Below are positions 20,477-30,987 of a stretch of DNA of 32,474 bases, piece after piece. The stretch covers positions 1 through 32,474 of the forward strand of contig NXFV01001651.1 of assembly GCA_002803225.1 (NCBI GenBank), written 5' to 3'. The translations under genes and the position numbers were made by a program. Source of the DNA: Gamarada debralockiae. Lineage: Eukaryota; Ascomycota; Leotiomycetes; Helotiales; Hyphodiscaceae. How positions within the stretch are numbered: the first letter of the stretch is position 1; the number at the start of each line of letters is the position of its first letter. The notes under the pieces are model-generated. The model had not been told where the DNA came from. It ran no database searches and saw nothing but the letters and a program-made list of their open reading frames with translations.

Positions 20477-22024
20477 CTATCGCGGCCGACCATCAAGACT
20501 CCCTGCGTCTAACTCTACAGCAGACACCTCAAAACCTTTATAGATCTGAACCTGAGATCCTTCGAGTTCGAAATTTTGACCCAGGATGTGATTTGCGTTC
20601 TCACGGCTGTCGACCTGCCTCACATATGATCCGTGCCTAGTGACACTCACTCTGTTGGACATAGTCCTCCGCTTCAGGAAGCGCATCAGTGATGATTCTT
20701 CTGTTAGCGCAATCTGTCGTTCGGCGCCGCCTTGCTCTTTGTTTCCTTTCTTTTGCCGCCGGTTGCGAATCAGGAAGAAGACGAATGTGGCGAAGAAGAT
20801 CACGGCTAGTCCGACAATTACTACTATCCCAGCTTTGACAGCAGTGCCTAAGGAGTGCTTTGCTACCGGTGTCGGAGTCGGGCTTGCGCTTGAGTTTGTG
20901 TTCGGCCCTGAGGTGTTAAACCGATTCAAAAGGGAGTCAATCAAATGTACAACGCCGTTGGCAATGATAAAGTCAGGGTTGATAATCTTGGCGCCGTTAA
21001 CATAGGTATCTGAGCCCACCACCGTGATTGTCAAATTATCTCCCTGAACTGTCGGCAATTGTATCCCATCCTCGAGTAATGAGCTGTACATAACAGAGCC
21101 AGGAACAACGTGGTAATTGAAGACCGCAGCGAGCTCGGCTTGTGACGCTCCCGCTGTATTTGTCGTGAATGAGGCGAGTGCTTCGGCAGTATTTGGGGCG
21201 AAGACGGTTATGTCGGGTGCGAATAGGACGTTACCAACAAGTGGCTGATCTTGGACAGTCAGGTAACCCCCTTTATTCAGTATTCCAATGAAGAAGCTCC
21301 ATTGGGCATTTGCCATCTCGAGCACCAATCCAAGTGGTATAGATAAGACAGATTCGACAACGTGGAATAGGCCTCCCGTACAGAGTATGTCCTATACGAG
21401 TTAGCGACCAAATCAATAAGGAATCCTGTGTCAATTAGAATATATAGAAACCGATCATTCCAGTTGTTTCAACACTGAACTGAAACTTCAGACAGGGAAA
21501 GCTCTTTTGGAATTCTCAATAGCTAGAACTAACAGAATGATTGATTGATATCTTATTTTGCACCACTTCGGAATATTACTTACTGGGGACTGAATATTGG
21601 TTGCCGTTTTGTTGCCAGAAAGGAATTGTGGTTGACCTGCGGGCCCATTTCTGAGTTCGACATGTTGTCCGCCTGTCACGTTACTGTATGTCGCCTTCAT
21701 AAGATGGCTAGGTACAAACTGAGGATCGTTTGTGAACGACGTTGTTGGAAATCCACCATGCAGAAGATGATACATGAGCGTAGCGTCGATAACATCGTTG
21801 CTCGGCGACGGATTGCCTTGACTTAAGAACCATTGTTCAAAAGCCGTGTTACTTGGCGCGAGAAGGGTGAAGTTATTCGCTGTGGACAGCAAGTTCGTGA
21901 GATTAGATGAAGCGTTCACATAATAGTAGAAACTGGAAAGCTCCAAATGTGTTCGTAATACCGAGAGGACAGCCTGTCCCAAGGCATTTGTCGCAAAAAT
22001 CAACAAGACAAAATTTAACTCCAT
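20477..22024 (-). CDS. Two-domain fasciclin (FAS1) surface protein with transmembrane anchor
   Basis: Exons 22024-21584 and 21391-20477 join across a 192-nt intron (GTAAGT donor, CTAAC branch, TATAG acceptor) in phase 0 to give 451 residues without lesion. A signal peptide (MELNFVLLIFATNALGQA) precedes FAS1 domain 1, with NFTLLAPSNTAFEQW, LMYHLLHGG and GLFHVVESVL. FAS1 domain 2 has ITVFAPNTAEAL, FNYHVVPGSV and NGVVHLIDSLL. Then follow a Ser/Thr/Pro spacer, a transmembrane helix (about 331-355) and a basic cytoplasmic tail of about 95 residues. FAS1 domains mediate adhesion or cell-surface interaction. Many fungal FAS1 proteins are GPI-anchored; here a membrane helix with a long inside tail is predicted. 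Several NxS/T sites lie in the ectodomain. An in-frame ATG farther upstream (22141) would bury the signal peptide, so 22024 is preferred. Confidence 0.92.
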
Positions 22025-22279
22025 ATTAGGACTTTTGGAGGAAGGAGAGTAATCGGACTGCCTATTGAATTTTTGAAAAAACGCGAGATGCTGGAATACT
22101 GGATACATTGGATGATATCTACCTACCCCCGTGCTGCCCAAAGAGCGCTGTGCTGCATCGAATCATGGTTGATTGCCCGTAGTCAACAAGGAGTAGAGCC
22201 TCGAAGAGATAGGGGGAGTGACAACCCTGCTAAGGATTCAGGGGGGGCCGAATCATTAGCCGACAACGCGACCTTGATA

Positions 22280-22359
22280 CTCTCCTACCCCCGGTTTAAA
22301 GGTTAATTTTGTATAGAACCTGCTAGAAAAATTTAAACTTTAAACCAGGGTTGGGAGAG
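22280..22359. mobile_element. 80-bp foldback element flanked by TA
   Basis: The left arm begins CTCTCCTACCCCCGGTTTAA and the reverse complement of the right arm CTCTCCCAACCCTGGTTTAA; about 27 of the first 32 positions agree, leaving a loop of about 16 bases. TA borders both sides (22278-22279 and 22360-22361). It lies about 250 bp upstream of the FAS1 start codon. A Tc1/mariner-type miniature element is the simplest reading; a transcribed hairpin or other foldback DNA is an alternative. Confidence 0.6.
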
Positions 22360-22743
22360 TACTTACTACTGTAGTAAACGCCGCTGTGCCGGAAATGCCA
22401 ACAAAATGGGAAGGCGAGTGGAGAAAAGTGGAAAGTTGAAGAGAAGAGGCTGCTTACTTCTGTTTGAAGAAGGACTGAGCTTTGGAGGACGAACCGATGG
22501 AGCGGAGAAGCCTGAAAAATATCATTAAGGCTGCAGTCTTGGCCAAATCCGAATAGATTCTTCCGTATACGATTGGCCGTTTGGCTTCGGACGAACGGTT
22601 TGCTGATCGCATCTCGGATCTTGCCTTTCATTTCAACAAACACGGCACAGTTGCTCAATTAAGGTAGTTCGTAAATCTGACGGTTTGAGTGAAAACTACC
22701 CCGCGGCCCGCCAAATCTGCCTTATGGGGCGTGCAGGGCTCCG

Positions 22744-22811
22744 TCTCTGACTTCATGCCTCGTGGATAATTCCCAGGTCTCGGACTTCATGCCTCACGGA
22801 TAATTCCCAGG
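22744..22811. repeat. 34-bp tandem duplication (two copies)
   Basis: Units 22744-22777 and 22778-22811 share GACTTCATGCCTC and GGATAATTCCCAGG and differ at only three positions (T/G once and GT/AC once), so the duplication is fairly recent. Confidence 0.85.
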
Positions 22812-23381
22812 TCGCTGAAAATGGCATTTGAGCTTCTCGACCTCTTTCGCAATGATACATAGAGCTGAACAATAATTACGTTCTGATCCTCGTCTTTCAA
22901 TTGAGTACGACAAAATTTGTGCCTCCCTTTGAGAAAATGATGAACATAGAGAAAGAGAGGCGTGCGGCAAGGCAAAGTATTGTTTTAAGATCACTTTTCT
23001 TGGATACAAATCACCCAAGTAAGGCTGAAGTTCTATGGTAACTATGAAACCGAAGGACTCATCATTTTGTTCTTCATTTCGACATCCGAATGATCGATTA
23101 GATCTTTTCCGAATTGGACTAACTAATTTCATAATCTCTATGGGGGTCGTATTCGTACAGCTCGCAACAATCTGACCCTTTTTATCTGTGCGCCTCTCGA
23201 TGATTTTATGGTAACAAGGGGGCCAACCAATAGAGACTCAGGATTTAGCTGGACTTTACTGTAATAGGTTTAAATAGTTCGTTGAAGCTCGGACAGAAAA
23301 GATCAGATTGTTGAACGCTGTACGAAAGTAAGCGAACGTAGTAACGTTTCAGGCGCCAGAATAGGGTGTAGGGGTCAGGGC

Positions 23382-23421
23382 GGTCAGGGCAGTGATCGGC
23401 AACTGATATCACTACCCGACC
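23382..23421. repeat. Inverted repeat (hairpin) next to the AAA fragment break
   Basis: GGTCAGGGCAGTGAT pairs with ATCACTACCCGACC around a 13-base loop. The unit sits within the 100 bases where similarity of the neighbouring AAA fragment stops (about 23465), so it may mark a transposon end. No partner terminus was found. Confidence 0.35.
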
Positions 23422-23464
23422 CTATAGCGCTAAATACACTGAATTTTGACTTTATAAGCCCGTC

Positions 23465-23877
23465 CTACCACAGTTCTTGGCTTCGGAAAACGTTTGGACG
23501 GCCCTTCTTCTTCTTTCGGGGAATGTGAAGGTCATCCAACGCCGCTTGTTTTCAGTTAATCTCTTTGATATCGGCCACAGCCGATTCCGCTACATTAATG
23601 TATCAGCCAAGAGAAATTTGTTACGGCGGGCCGAAAAGGATCAGGTGCTTACCACGTCTTCCGTTGGCTTAAACTAAACCAGGAGCCGTTGGACGCCGTC
23701 ATCGGATTCCTTGATGCTTCGGTCTGGCGTAGTTCGGGTTCTCTTCTCGAAAAGAAGGGGCGTCGACTACAACTCGGCTTTTGACAAAAATTTCGACAAC
23801 CCGTTCTTTCTCGATGTAGAATGCCTTGCCTTCGTACTGGCAGAGGTGGAAGTCCATCATGGACAGAAATGGTAGAG
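23465..23877 (-). pseudogene. Fragment of a fungal AAA-type ATPase, region N-terminal to the AAA domain
   Basis: The minus strand reads MMDFHLCQYEGKAFYIEK, RVVVDAPSFREENPNYARPK, stops, then in a shifted frame INVAESAVADIKEIN, TGA, KQAALDDLHIP. The order YEGKA, SRVVVDAPSF-NPN, and finally V-E-x-W-x5-FDxLVLP-like, is that of the region preceding Walker A in the large fungal AAA proteins with a DUF7025-type domain. The TGA after KEIN sits at a usual Trp (TGG to TGA). The Walker A that should follow is missing: similarity ends near 23465. The assignment rests on recall of the pattern order and is moderately sure. Confidence 0.4.
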
Positions 23878-24035
23878 TAAGTTCTGCTCCACCTGTACTC
23901 AGTTATGTAGACACTCTGGCATTTGAGTGCTTGGAGCCGGCTCTAGACTTACCGAAGGCTTCTCTTCCTGTAGGCAGACCCCCTGACATCTTGCAGAACC
24001 TTTCTGAGGACGTCCCGCAGACCCGAAGATTTGAT

Positions 24036-24696
24036 ATCAATATAGTGCATTTGCTTCTTGGTCTCTTTTTAGTTGGCTCCTTACACGAACAGAGATCAAG
24101 ATCTTGTATATTGTAAGATGCCAAACGTTCTGGATTTCTAGTCTGGCGTCTCGACAGCCCCGGCTCAGGATGCTGTCAGATACGAGCGCGTGAGCTTTAA
24201 CGCAACTCTCCTCATTGACAGCCCCTACAACGGAGAACCAAATGCTGAAGTAGACCAAGCATAGACCGATCTTCTGCAATGTAAGTATCCGGACACTTTA
24301 AATCGCTCAAACTAATGGATCAGACATGAACATCGCCGTTTCGAAGTCTGACCTGGATAAGATTGGTGCGGATTCGATCAAAGTTCCAGAAAGTTGCTAG
24401 ACTGGGAGTTTATCATGAACTGCATTGTCTTGTAAGCATGGCATCGTGTGGGTTGATTTATCTGACGGAGGAATAGAAACGGCTTTGTCAATATACATGG
24501 AAAGAATACTATCACGCAAATGTAACCGATGGAGAGAACAGACTCAACAGACTTTACACAGGCAAGCCGCCACACCCATCTCTACCACTCTTGCTAATAG
24601 CTAAGACCATTGTATCGACGTCCTCCGATAAGCAATTCTCTGCAGTTCCGATATCTCCCTCTTCACGATAGAATGGTCAGAAGGACAAGCAATGCC
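24036..24696 (+). pseudogene. UstYa/DUF3328-like oxidase gene, broken
   Basis: A membrane-like stretch (VHLLLGLFLVGS, from about 24047) is followed by VRYERVSFNATLLIDSPYNG and EPNAEVDQA, a TAG at 24262-24264 where Trp is usual, and TDLLQ. A 43-nt intron (24281-24323) joins Y-MNIAVSKSDLDKIGADSIK. Then, frameshifted, comes VYHELHCL (to 24431) with the first HxxHC motif, a further intron-like GTAAGC, and WKEYYHANV. The second motif survives as DHCIDVLR, TAA (24629-24631, a usual Gln), AILCSSDISL, and lacks its first His. UstYa-like proteins are membrane-bound oxidases that cyclise or oxidise fungal ribosomal peptides and other metabolites, using the two HxxHC motifs. Three stop or shift lesions make this one dead. 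The trailing region to about 24740 (MPRADFSHPSYLQK) may be its C terminus. Confidence 0.6.
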
Positions 24697-25473
24697 GAGA
24701 GCAGACTTCTCGCACCCGTCATACCTGCAAAAATTGGAGGCGGATCTCTGAGTGGGCAGGAAAGAGAACCATACCAGAAGAGACAATGAAGGATTTGAGG
24801 CATCCGTTATACGGTATGTCCCCAGACGGATTAATGATTTATGGCTAATAAAATAGGATCTGCGTTTCCTGATGGTAATGGAACTGAGCTAGAGGCAACT
24901 GAGGATAAAAGTGCGAAGATACATAAATGATCCAGAGCGCTTTGAAACATGCGGAGTGATAAGCAGAGTATGAAGGGGGATTGTATTTAACAACCATCAA
25001 TGAACACTTGTTCAGAACTAGAAATTTTAAGGGCTGTGTCACCGTCTTGGCTTGCTTCCAACAAGGCTTCTAGAAATATAGTTCCGAATATACCAATTGG
25101 TATCAAATTACTCCATCCTGACGCAAACGCCAAACCATGTTCCTGCCTGACTCCGCGTATACAAATTCTGAATCATTCATCTATATTACAACCCAAGCAG
25201 AACCTTTAATACCATCGCCGCCAGACACAGCACAACCGCTGCAATCGTCCTATCAATCCGCATCGGTACCCCATCATTCTACCGTTATGCCATATGCGGA
25301 TAATTCTGTATTCGAGGTAGACCTCAAGCATCTCAATCCCACTGACAAGGACTAGTGCTACATCAACCTTGTTCATGTCTAGCCGTATCCCGGCCCGGAC
25401 CACGACCCTTTAATGCTGTTTAATAATTCAACCTTTACATTTTATGTACGCTCCCTTGCCACACCTTTGTTAA
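24697..25473. other. No gene recognised
   Basis: Apart from the possible C-terminal tail of the UstYa-like relic, the interval shows no coding motif. A plus frame at 25137-25355 (ending VFEVDLKHLNPTDKD) is protein-like in composition but unassignable. Confidence 0.3.
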
Positions 25474-25715
25474 CAGGTCTAGAAGGTACGGTGATATCTA
25501 GGGTTCGGGATTGACTGTTGGGATTGAATGTCAGAATAGACCGTCAAGGCTAACTATCGGGGCTGACCATTGGGATTGACCGAATAGCTGGAGTCAAGGT
25601 GTAGATATAAGGGAAGGGTTGAACTTCGTAAGAAAAGAGGGAGGTTTTTAATGGAAGCAATCTTTGAGCTTATTTTGGACTAGCGCTATATGCACCACAG
25701 TATCGGGGCCTTCAT
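25474..25715 (-). repeat. Second, degraded copy of part of the AAA remnant
   Basis: This segment matches 19443-19670 in the same orientation, sharing for instance GGTCTAGAAGGT, GAGGTACGGTGATATCT-like words, AGCTGGAGTCAAG, TGTAGATATA, GGTTGAACTTCGTA, CTTATTTTGGACT and CTATATGCACC. Differences are mainly transitions, and the tandem-repeat part differs. It corresponds to the low-complexity C-terminal region of the AAA gene. No intact frame remains. Confidence 0.65.
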
Positions 25716-27275
25716 AACAACAACTTTAAGTCGACAATAACATATAACTAGGTAAAGATGCTAGACCTAAATGCGGTAGTTAGCAACTTACATTTGGCAA
25801 AGGATTGGACTTATAGATCAAAGTTATATCGCGGGTTCCTAAGGAAGTATATAATAACTAGGTGCTTATCTCCCTTCTTTTAATAATATGTTCTTTGCCT
25901 GCAAAGTGTTTAAGAGAGGTAGCCCTAGTTCGGCTAACTAAAAATGAGGTCCCCTAATTACCTTAACTAAGCATTACTATGTTAAAGCCGGATTTTGTAG
26001 GAAGAGGATTGTGGCAAGTTGTGTAGGAGACAAAGCTGTAGTTGGACTAGAAGATCCTGGGCTGTAACTGCCCTCTTCTTCTACACAAGGATCTTGTGCT
26101 CTAACATACTTAGCCCTGTACATACTTATTAGCAAAACAAGCTGTACACTAGTCTTTAAGGTTGCTTGCAAGAAAGGTACTGTAACAACTAAGGTAGACG
26201 GCGGGCAACAGGAGGGATCACGGTATGCTAGAAAAGTAGTAGTCGTGTCTTGAGATATCTCATCACAAGTAACGATCAACGAGGCGTGTCCATGTTAGGC
26301 TGTGGCAACTAATATTCCACTCCAACACGACATAAACATTAAAGATCTCCTATCCACTTTGGATGGTAATGAGTCTGTATTTGCTGAAACATAGTTTGTC
26401 CAATTATTCAAATCACCCTGTATAGAAACTCCTCGAATCATGCCTCCCGAGAGATTCTAGTCCTGTAGCTCAGTATGTCCATAACTTATCCGACCAAGGG
26501 TCTTTCCAGAGATACAACGCATGCGAATAATAATCCTCTGAACATCTTTTTATTTCTCTTATGTCCCTAATACAAGAGAGAAAGATGTCCTAGAAGCAGA
26601 ACATGCGAAACCTAAGGTATAATGAAGAACAACCATAACAACTTCATTTAGTATGAGGGATAAGATGGTGGATAAACAAAGGGCACGATGGTTGCGCTAT
26701 TCCGGTTCAGGAAAGCACTCTCTGATTGGCTACCTTCGGAGTTTTCCCGGCCCAAGTGGGGCTCACGGACGGATTTGTCACGAGATGGAACGCGGCGCAA
26801 GCATGCTGGCACTAGCATGTGGATTCTAGGTAGGCTAAGGTACACTACTATGTATCACATTCTTCTCTGTACAGTACATCGGTCTGCTGTCTCCCATGTC
26901 CGGATTAGGAAATTAGTCTCCCATTGGTAGGATCAACTCATCGGCCTATTTAGACATATTTCAATGTCTCATCATCGCCTCGATAGGACATTGTCCCGAC
27001 TTTGCTTTGGTGTCTCTCGGATTTTACTAAAGACCGGTCAATAACAGACATCGCGGAAGTCCGTTGCCCCTAGTCGCCAAAGCCACCGAGTGTCCCTGAG
27101 AAGATATATGATAGCGTTGCCTTGCCCTCTCCTCCCCACAAGTTAGAAAGCAAGAACTTTCATACCTGCATTCCAACCTTGTTGTCGCACAATCTACTTG
27201 CTGTGGATTCCCCCAATAATCTTCTCTATATTTCTGCCTAACAAATCCTCACACCAACCAACCAGCCAGCCAGCT
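25716..27275. other. Gene-poor interval; upstream region of the dehydrogenase
   Basis: A minus frame at 25977-26279 (with FLAYRDPSCCPPSTLVVTV) could be an eroded fragment but has no known motif. The remaining sequence is unremarkable. The last 150 bases, pyrimidine-rich with CCAACC repeats just before the ATG, should be the promoter and leader of the dehydrogenase gene. Confidence 0.35.
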
Positions 27276-28406
27276 ATGGCCGCCGCCGTCGCTAACCAAC
27301 CCCACAACCTCCCTCTCCTCGCCACGAGCGAGACATGCTCGGGCGGTACCTACATCGTGACGGGCGCCAACAGCGGCCTAGGCTTTGAGGCAGCCAATCA
27401 CCTGGTAACGCTCGGTGCCGCAAAGGTCATCTTGGGCGTCCGCAACGTCAGCGCGGGTGAGACGGCCAAGACGGAGATCGAGGCGGCGACTGGGACGTCC
27501 AACGTCGCTGAGGTGTGGGCGCTCAACCTGGCGAGCTACGACTCTGTCAAGGCGTTCGCAAAGAGGGCGATCACGGAGCTGGACCGCATCGACGCGCTGA
27601 TTGAGAACGCGGGAGTTGCCGCCTACCAGCGGGTCATGGCTGAAGGGCACTTGGTGGACGTCACCGTTAATGTGCTGAGTACGCTTCTTCTCGGGGTCCT
27701 GTTGCTGCCTAAGATGAGCGAGAGTGCGCAGCGGTTTGGCATCCTGCCCCATCTTGTCGTCGTTACGAGCGCTTTCAGCTTCGACTCCGAGGCGGAGTGG
27801 AATAAGATCAAGGATGATCCGTTGGTGAAAATGGATGATGAGGAGATGCCGGTGATGGAAACGTACGTAGCCTATAAGTGAATGCGGTTGGAAAATTACG
27901 GGCCCTTCCACTCCAGTTCGAGCTGACACCGAGGTACTAGATACGCACTGTCCAAGCTCTTGGAGATCAAGGCGGTCCGTTATCTCGCAAGCCTGATCCC
28001 CGTATCTCGTACAGGAGTTGTCGTGAACCTCGTCTGCCCCGGCTTCTGCAAGACCAACCTCATCCGGAACGGAAAGCCCGCCTTCCGCGAGTACCTCACC
28101 AACCTGCACCAGCAGTTCGGGCGGACGGCCGAGGACGGCAGCCGGCCGCTCCTGCACGCGGCAGTCGAGGGTAAGGATAGCCATGGATGCTTCCTCCAGT
28201 CTTGTAAGATCGATGAGTGAGTTAAAACTATATCCCTCGGTTCGTATAGTTTCCTAGTGTCATGCTGACAAAATTATGATCCAAGGGAGGGTCTGCCTAG
28301 TTGGATAACGGATGAAGAAGGGAAAAAGTCGCAGAAAGTTGTTTGGGAAATTATCGCCAGCGAATTGGAGTCTATCGAGCCAGGTTGCGTGAAGAAGATA
28401 CTGTAG
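27276..28406 (+). CDS. Short-chain dehydrogenase/reductase
   Basis: Three exons, 27276-27862, 27941-28216 and 28286-28406, with introns of 78 and 69 nt (GTACGT and GTGAGT donors), give 327 residues with no lesion. The Rossmann motif TGANSGLG lies at 29-36, NAG at 111-113, the structural Asn near 132, the catalytic Ser at about 165 and YALSK (Tyr197, Lys201) spans the first exon junction. PGFCKTN follows the active site as expected. Such enzymes reduce or oxidise carbonyls with NAD(P)H. The sequence belongs with the retinol-dehydrogenase-like fungal SDRs of about 300-340 residues often found in metabolite clusters; the substrate is unknown. The ATG at 27276 is chosen because an in-frame ATG at 27198 adds a leader unlike the family. 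The gene is GC-richer than its flanks and converges on the transcription-factor-like gene 188 bases away. Confidence 0.92.
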
Positions 28407-28593
28407 TAATAGCGTCAGCTGGCCAGTCCATCCAGTGTCCTGACTGGCCCTGGGAAATCCTTCCGCAGGCGAGTTGATCAACCAAGATTGGTGGCCCGAA
28501 GGCCACTGTCTATAGGAAAGTTATAGAATCTAGAAGATAATATACGATACAATCATCTTTGTCATCCGTGTAAAGGTCGATTGTGTCATAGGA

Positions 28594-30234
28594 TCATTCC
28601 GAAGTAACTTCGGATGGAGGTCTATAGTGGGAAGTTGATCTATGCCAGAGTGCTTGACCTGCCTTGTCATGAATAGCGTTGACCCATGGAAATTTAGCAA
28701 GCGTCCAAACTACATCTTCCCAAGTGTGGAGGTCCAGGGCATGCATTGCCTGTGTTGTCTTTGGAATTAACCATGCATCGTCCGGTTGGCTGAATATCGA
28801 AGCTGCTCCGATGAACAATATCCAAAGCAGCACTTCTTGGTTCTCCTGCCCATTATCGAAATTTTCTTGCGCAGCTGAGCGAGCTAGTTCGGAGAGAATG
28901 GGGACATCTGGGATACGGCGATCAAATCCCCGCAAGAATGTTATGATGAACGCCGTCAGACCCAAGTGAACCACATTTTCCACATGGCTGATAGGACGCG
29001 GCCCGCCCAAAGGACTGGTGTAAATGAGGCGATATCCAAGCAGTAGGAGGTAGTCATGGAATGGGAAGCCATTGAGTTTCGGTCGGTCCTTGGCACTGGC
29101 GTCATTGACCAGCCAGGCAAGATCCATAATGTCTATTAGAAGGTTTTGAAGATCGGCACTCAATTGTCTTAGAAGCCGAGAGTTGAGAATTGGGAGTTTT
29201 TGGTCCTCGTTCTCTCTTCTCAAGCGGTTTCGAAGTCCGAACATGGCGGCGCTGCTAGCTACGATGTCCCCGATACTGAACCTTGTGGCTGAGCCTTGAT
29301 GAAGAGCATATTCGAGATCAGTCCTTGTATCAAGCGTTAGCATTAGACCAGAGAAGATCATAATTCAGTGAGAATATATCACTTAAAGATCATTTGGGTT
29401 AAACCAGACGTATTCCTTGTAAGCTGGGAGACCCCACCTCGCAACTCGATCATCCGCTGAAGTCCTTCGAGATGAACCAGGCCTTGACAATATTGACCTT
29501 GTAGGCGTGCATACTGCGCCATGACCACTACCACCGCGAGGGTCGTATCGGAGACAGCGTCATTTCTAGATAATCTTTCGTTGACCAGGCGGAACGTCTG
29601 TGATAGATGACGTACTGCCTCTGTGGGGTCCTCTTGCTTTATGAGAAGGTTGTTGAGAACCGTAACGGACATGGCCATGACGCAATGAAAATCTATGTTG
29701 GCGTTAGATATATGCCGAAACGCGAGAAAACAGCACACACAGGCTTCATCCAGGAACATGAACTGGACCCACATCGAGGTATGGCGTCCACTAGCATCAA
29801 GGGCAATGTTCAGCTCGCGGTTGTACTGAGACTCACTGATGAAGGAAAAGGCTAGGTAGTACACGATCATTAATAACGATACCCGGTGATGAAGTTTGTA
29901 TTCCTGTATTTAGATGGTGATACATACCCCTTTGGACAAGACCCGTGGACCTAGGATTCAGCTGCTTTGGAATGGAGAGAACGGACAGCCCATCGCCAAC
30001 CTGTCGTTCAATCTCATGAACCACATCTTCGTTGCTTTCCGAGTCACGTGTATCCTCTATGACCTTCGGGATACGGATAAAAGCCATGGTGTTCTTGATT
30101 CCCAGTCCGAGCTTCTTCCTCGATGGCCGCACGAGGGTTTTCCCAGCATTCCTCCCCATGGCCACGTGGCTCCGAATCCGCCTTCTCGCGGCGCGGTCGA
30201 TGGTAGCATTGTTATCGATGAATTCGAGGGGCAT
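28594..30234 (-). CDS. Fungal transcription-factor-domain protein without a zinc cluster
   Basis: Exons 30234-29928, 29851-29383 and 29323-28594, with introns of 76 and 59 nt (the second with a CTAAC branch), give 501 residues without lesion. The N terminus reads MPLEFIDNNATIDRAARRRI then RSHVAMGRNAGKTL, the start usual for proteins annotated as fungal-specific transcription factor (Fungal_trans_2/DUF3468-like). The middle has the helical blocks SMWVQFMFLDEACVCCFLAF, VMAMSVTVLNNLLI, GQYCQGLVHLEGLQRMIELR and RTDLEYAL-like KTDLEYALHQGSA. The C terminus contains EVLLWILFIGAASI and WVNAIHDKAGQALW. No Zn2Cys6 cluster precedes it, so it lacks a visible DNA-binding domain, as many members do. It might regulate neighbours through partners, or not bind DNA at all. 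A GTG at 30285 adds only 17 codons; the ATG is preferred. Confidence 0.85.
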
Positions 30235-30987
30235 AGCCGCAGCGGCATAAGCAGAATAAAGATCTGGGCACGAAGGAGGTGACACTAGGATGACAAAAAC
30301 GATGATTAATAACCAGCGATGACAATTGACAATAACGGGACTCGAGACTCGAGATACATCGGATTATTACCCTTGCACTGCACCTTACCTCAAAACGGCA
30401 AAGTTGTACAAGGATTAGCTAGGAAAGTGGAGCTGTGGCTTCGTACAATGACCCTTGGTTTAGTGTTCTTTTTTATAGCTTTCCCATGGCTTTGTAGGAT
30501 GAATAATCATAAAGTTAAACCGTCTTAAAAGCTATAAATTAGCAATTGTTTCAATCTATAGATAGCTCCCCTCAACGAAAATCTTGTTCAACTCGATCAT
30601 CGCAATAGTCTTATTAATATCAATACAGATCCAATTGATTTGAGGATGGCAGGAACGTGAAGTCACATCTTCTATCGCCAGGGTTGTCAGGCGACGAAGA
30701 TGTAGTTCAGAGGGAGTTCCTGGGGATATGCAGCATGAGAACAACGCTCGTATCAAGTGCCATTCGTGCAACTCCCGTGCGATGCCAAATAAAGAACTTT
30801 TGCTGGGAAGTCAATACAAAGGAACTACTAATTCAGTTTCGTTCTCTTTCTGTTTCAATGAGATCACACCGCACCTAGATAGTATAGTGTATTGAACTTC
30901 AAAGAGATTAACTTCATGTTACGTCTCATCCTATCCGCCCTACTCATTCCACTTCATCATAAACCTCCATCTCCGCTCCCCAATCAA
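30235..30987. other. Intergenic; possible eroded F-box-type fragment at 30556-30771 (-)
   Basis: A 71-codon minus frame reads WHLIRALFSCCISPGTPSEL then HLRRLTTLAIEDVTSRSC, which resembles the LRR-like part of fungal F-box proteins, but is too short to claim. The rest is AT-rich intergenic DNA without features. Confidence 0.3.

Larger units (their letters stand above)
22360..23464. other. Gene-free; contains a short duplication and a hairpin
   Basis: No coding motif was recognised. Two structures stand out: the 34-bp tandem duplication at 22744-22811 and an inverted repeat at 23382-23421. The frames at 22323-22658 and 22794-23132 (minus) look like chance. Confidence 0.35.

Noticed and set aside
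27198..27275. In-frame upstream ATG extending the dehydrogenase by 26 residues
   Set aside because: The added leader is not typical of the family, and the ATG at 27276 has a better position relative to the Rossmann motif.
27378..28184. 268-codon minus-strand open frame opposite the dehydrogenase
   Set aside because: It is antisense to a gene with full SDR motifs and arises from its GC-rich third positions.
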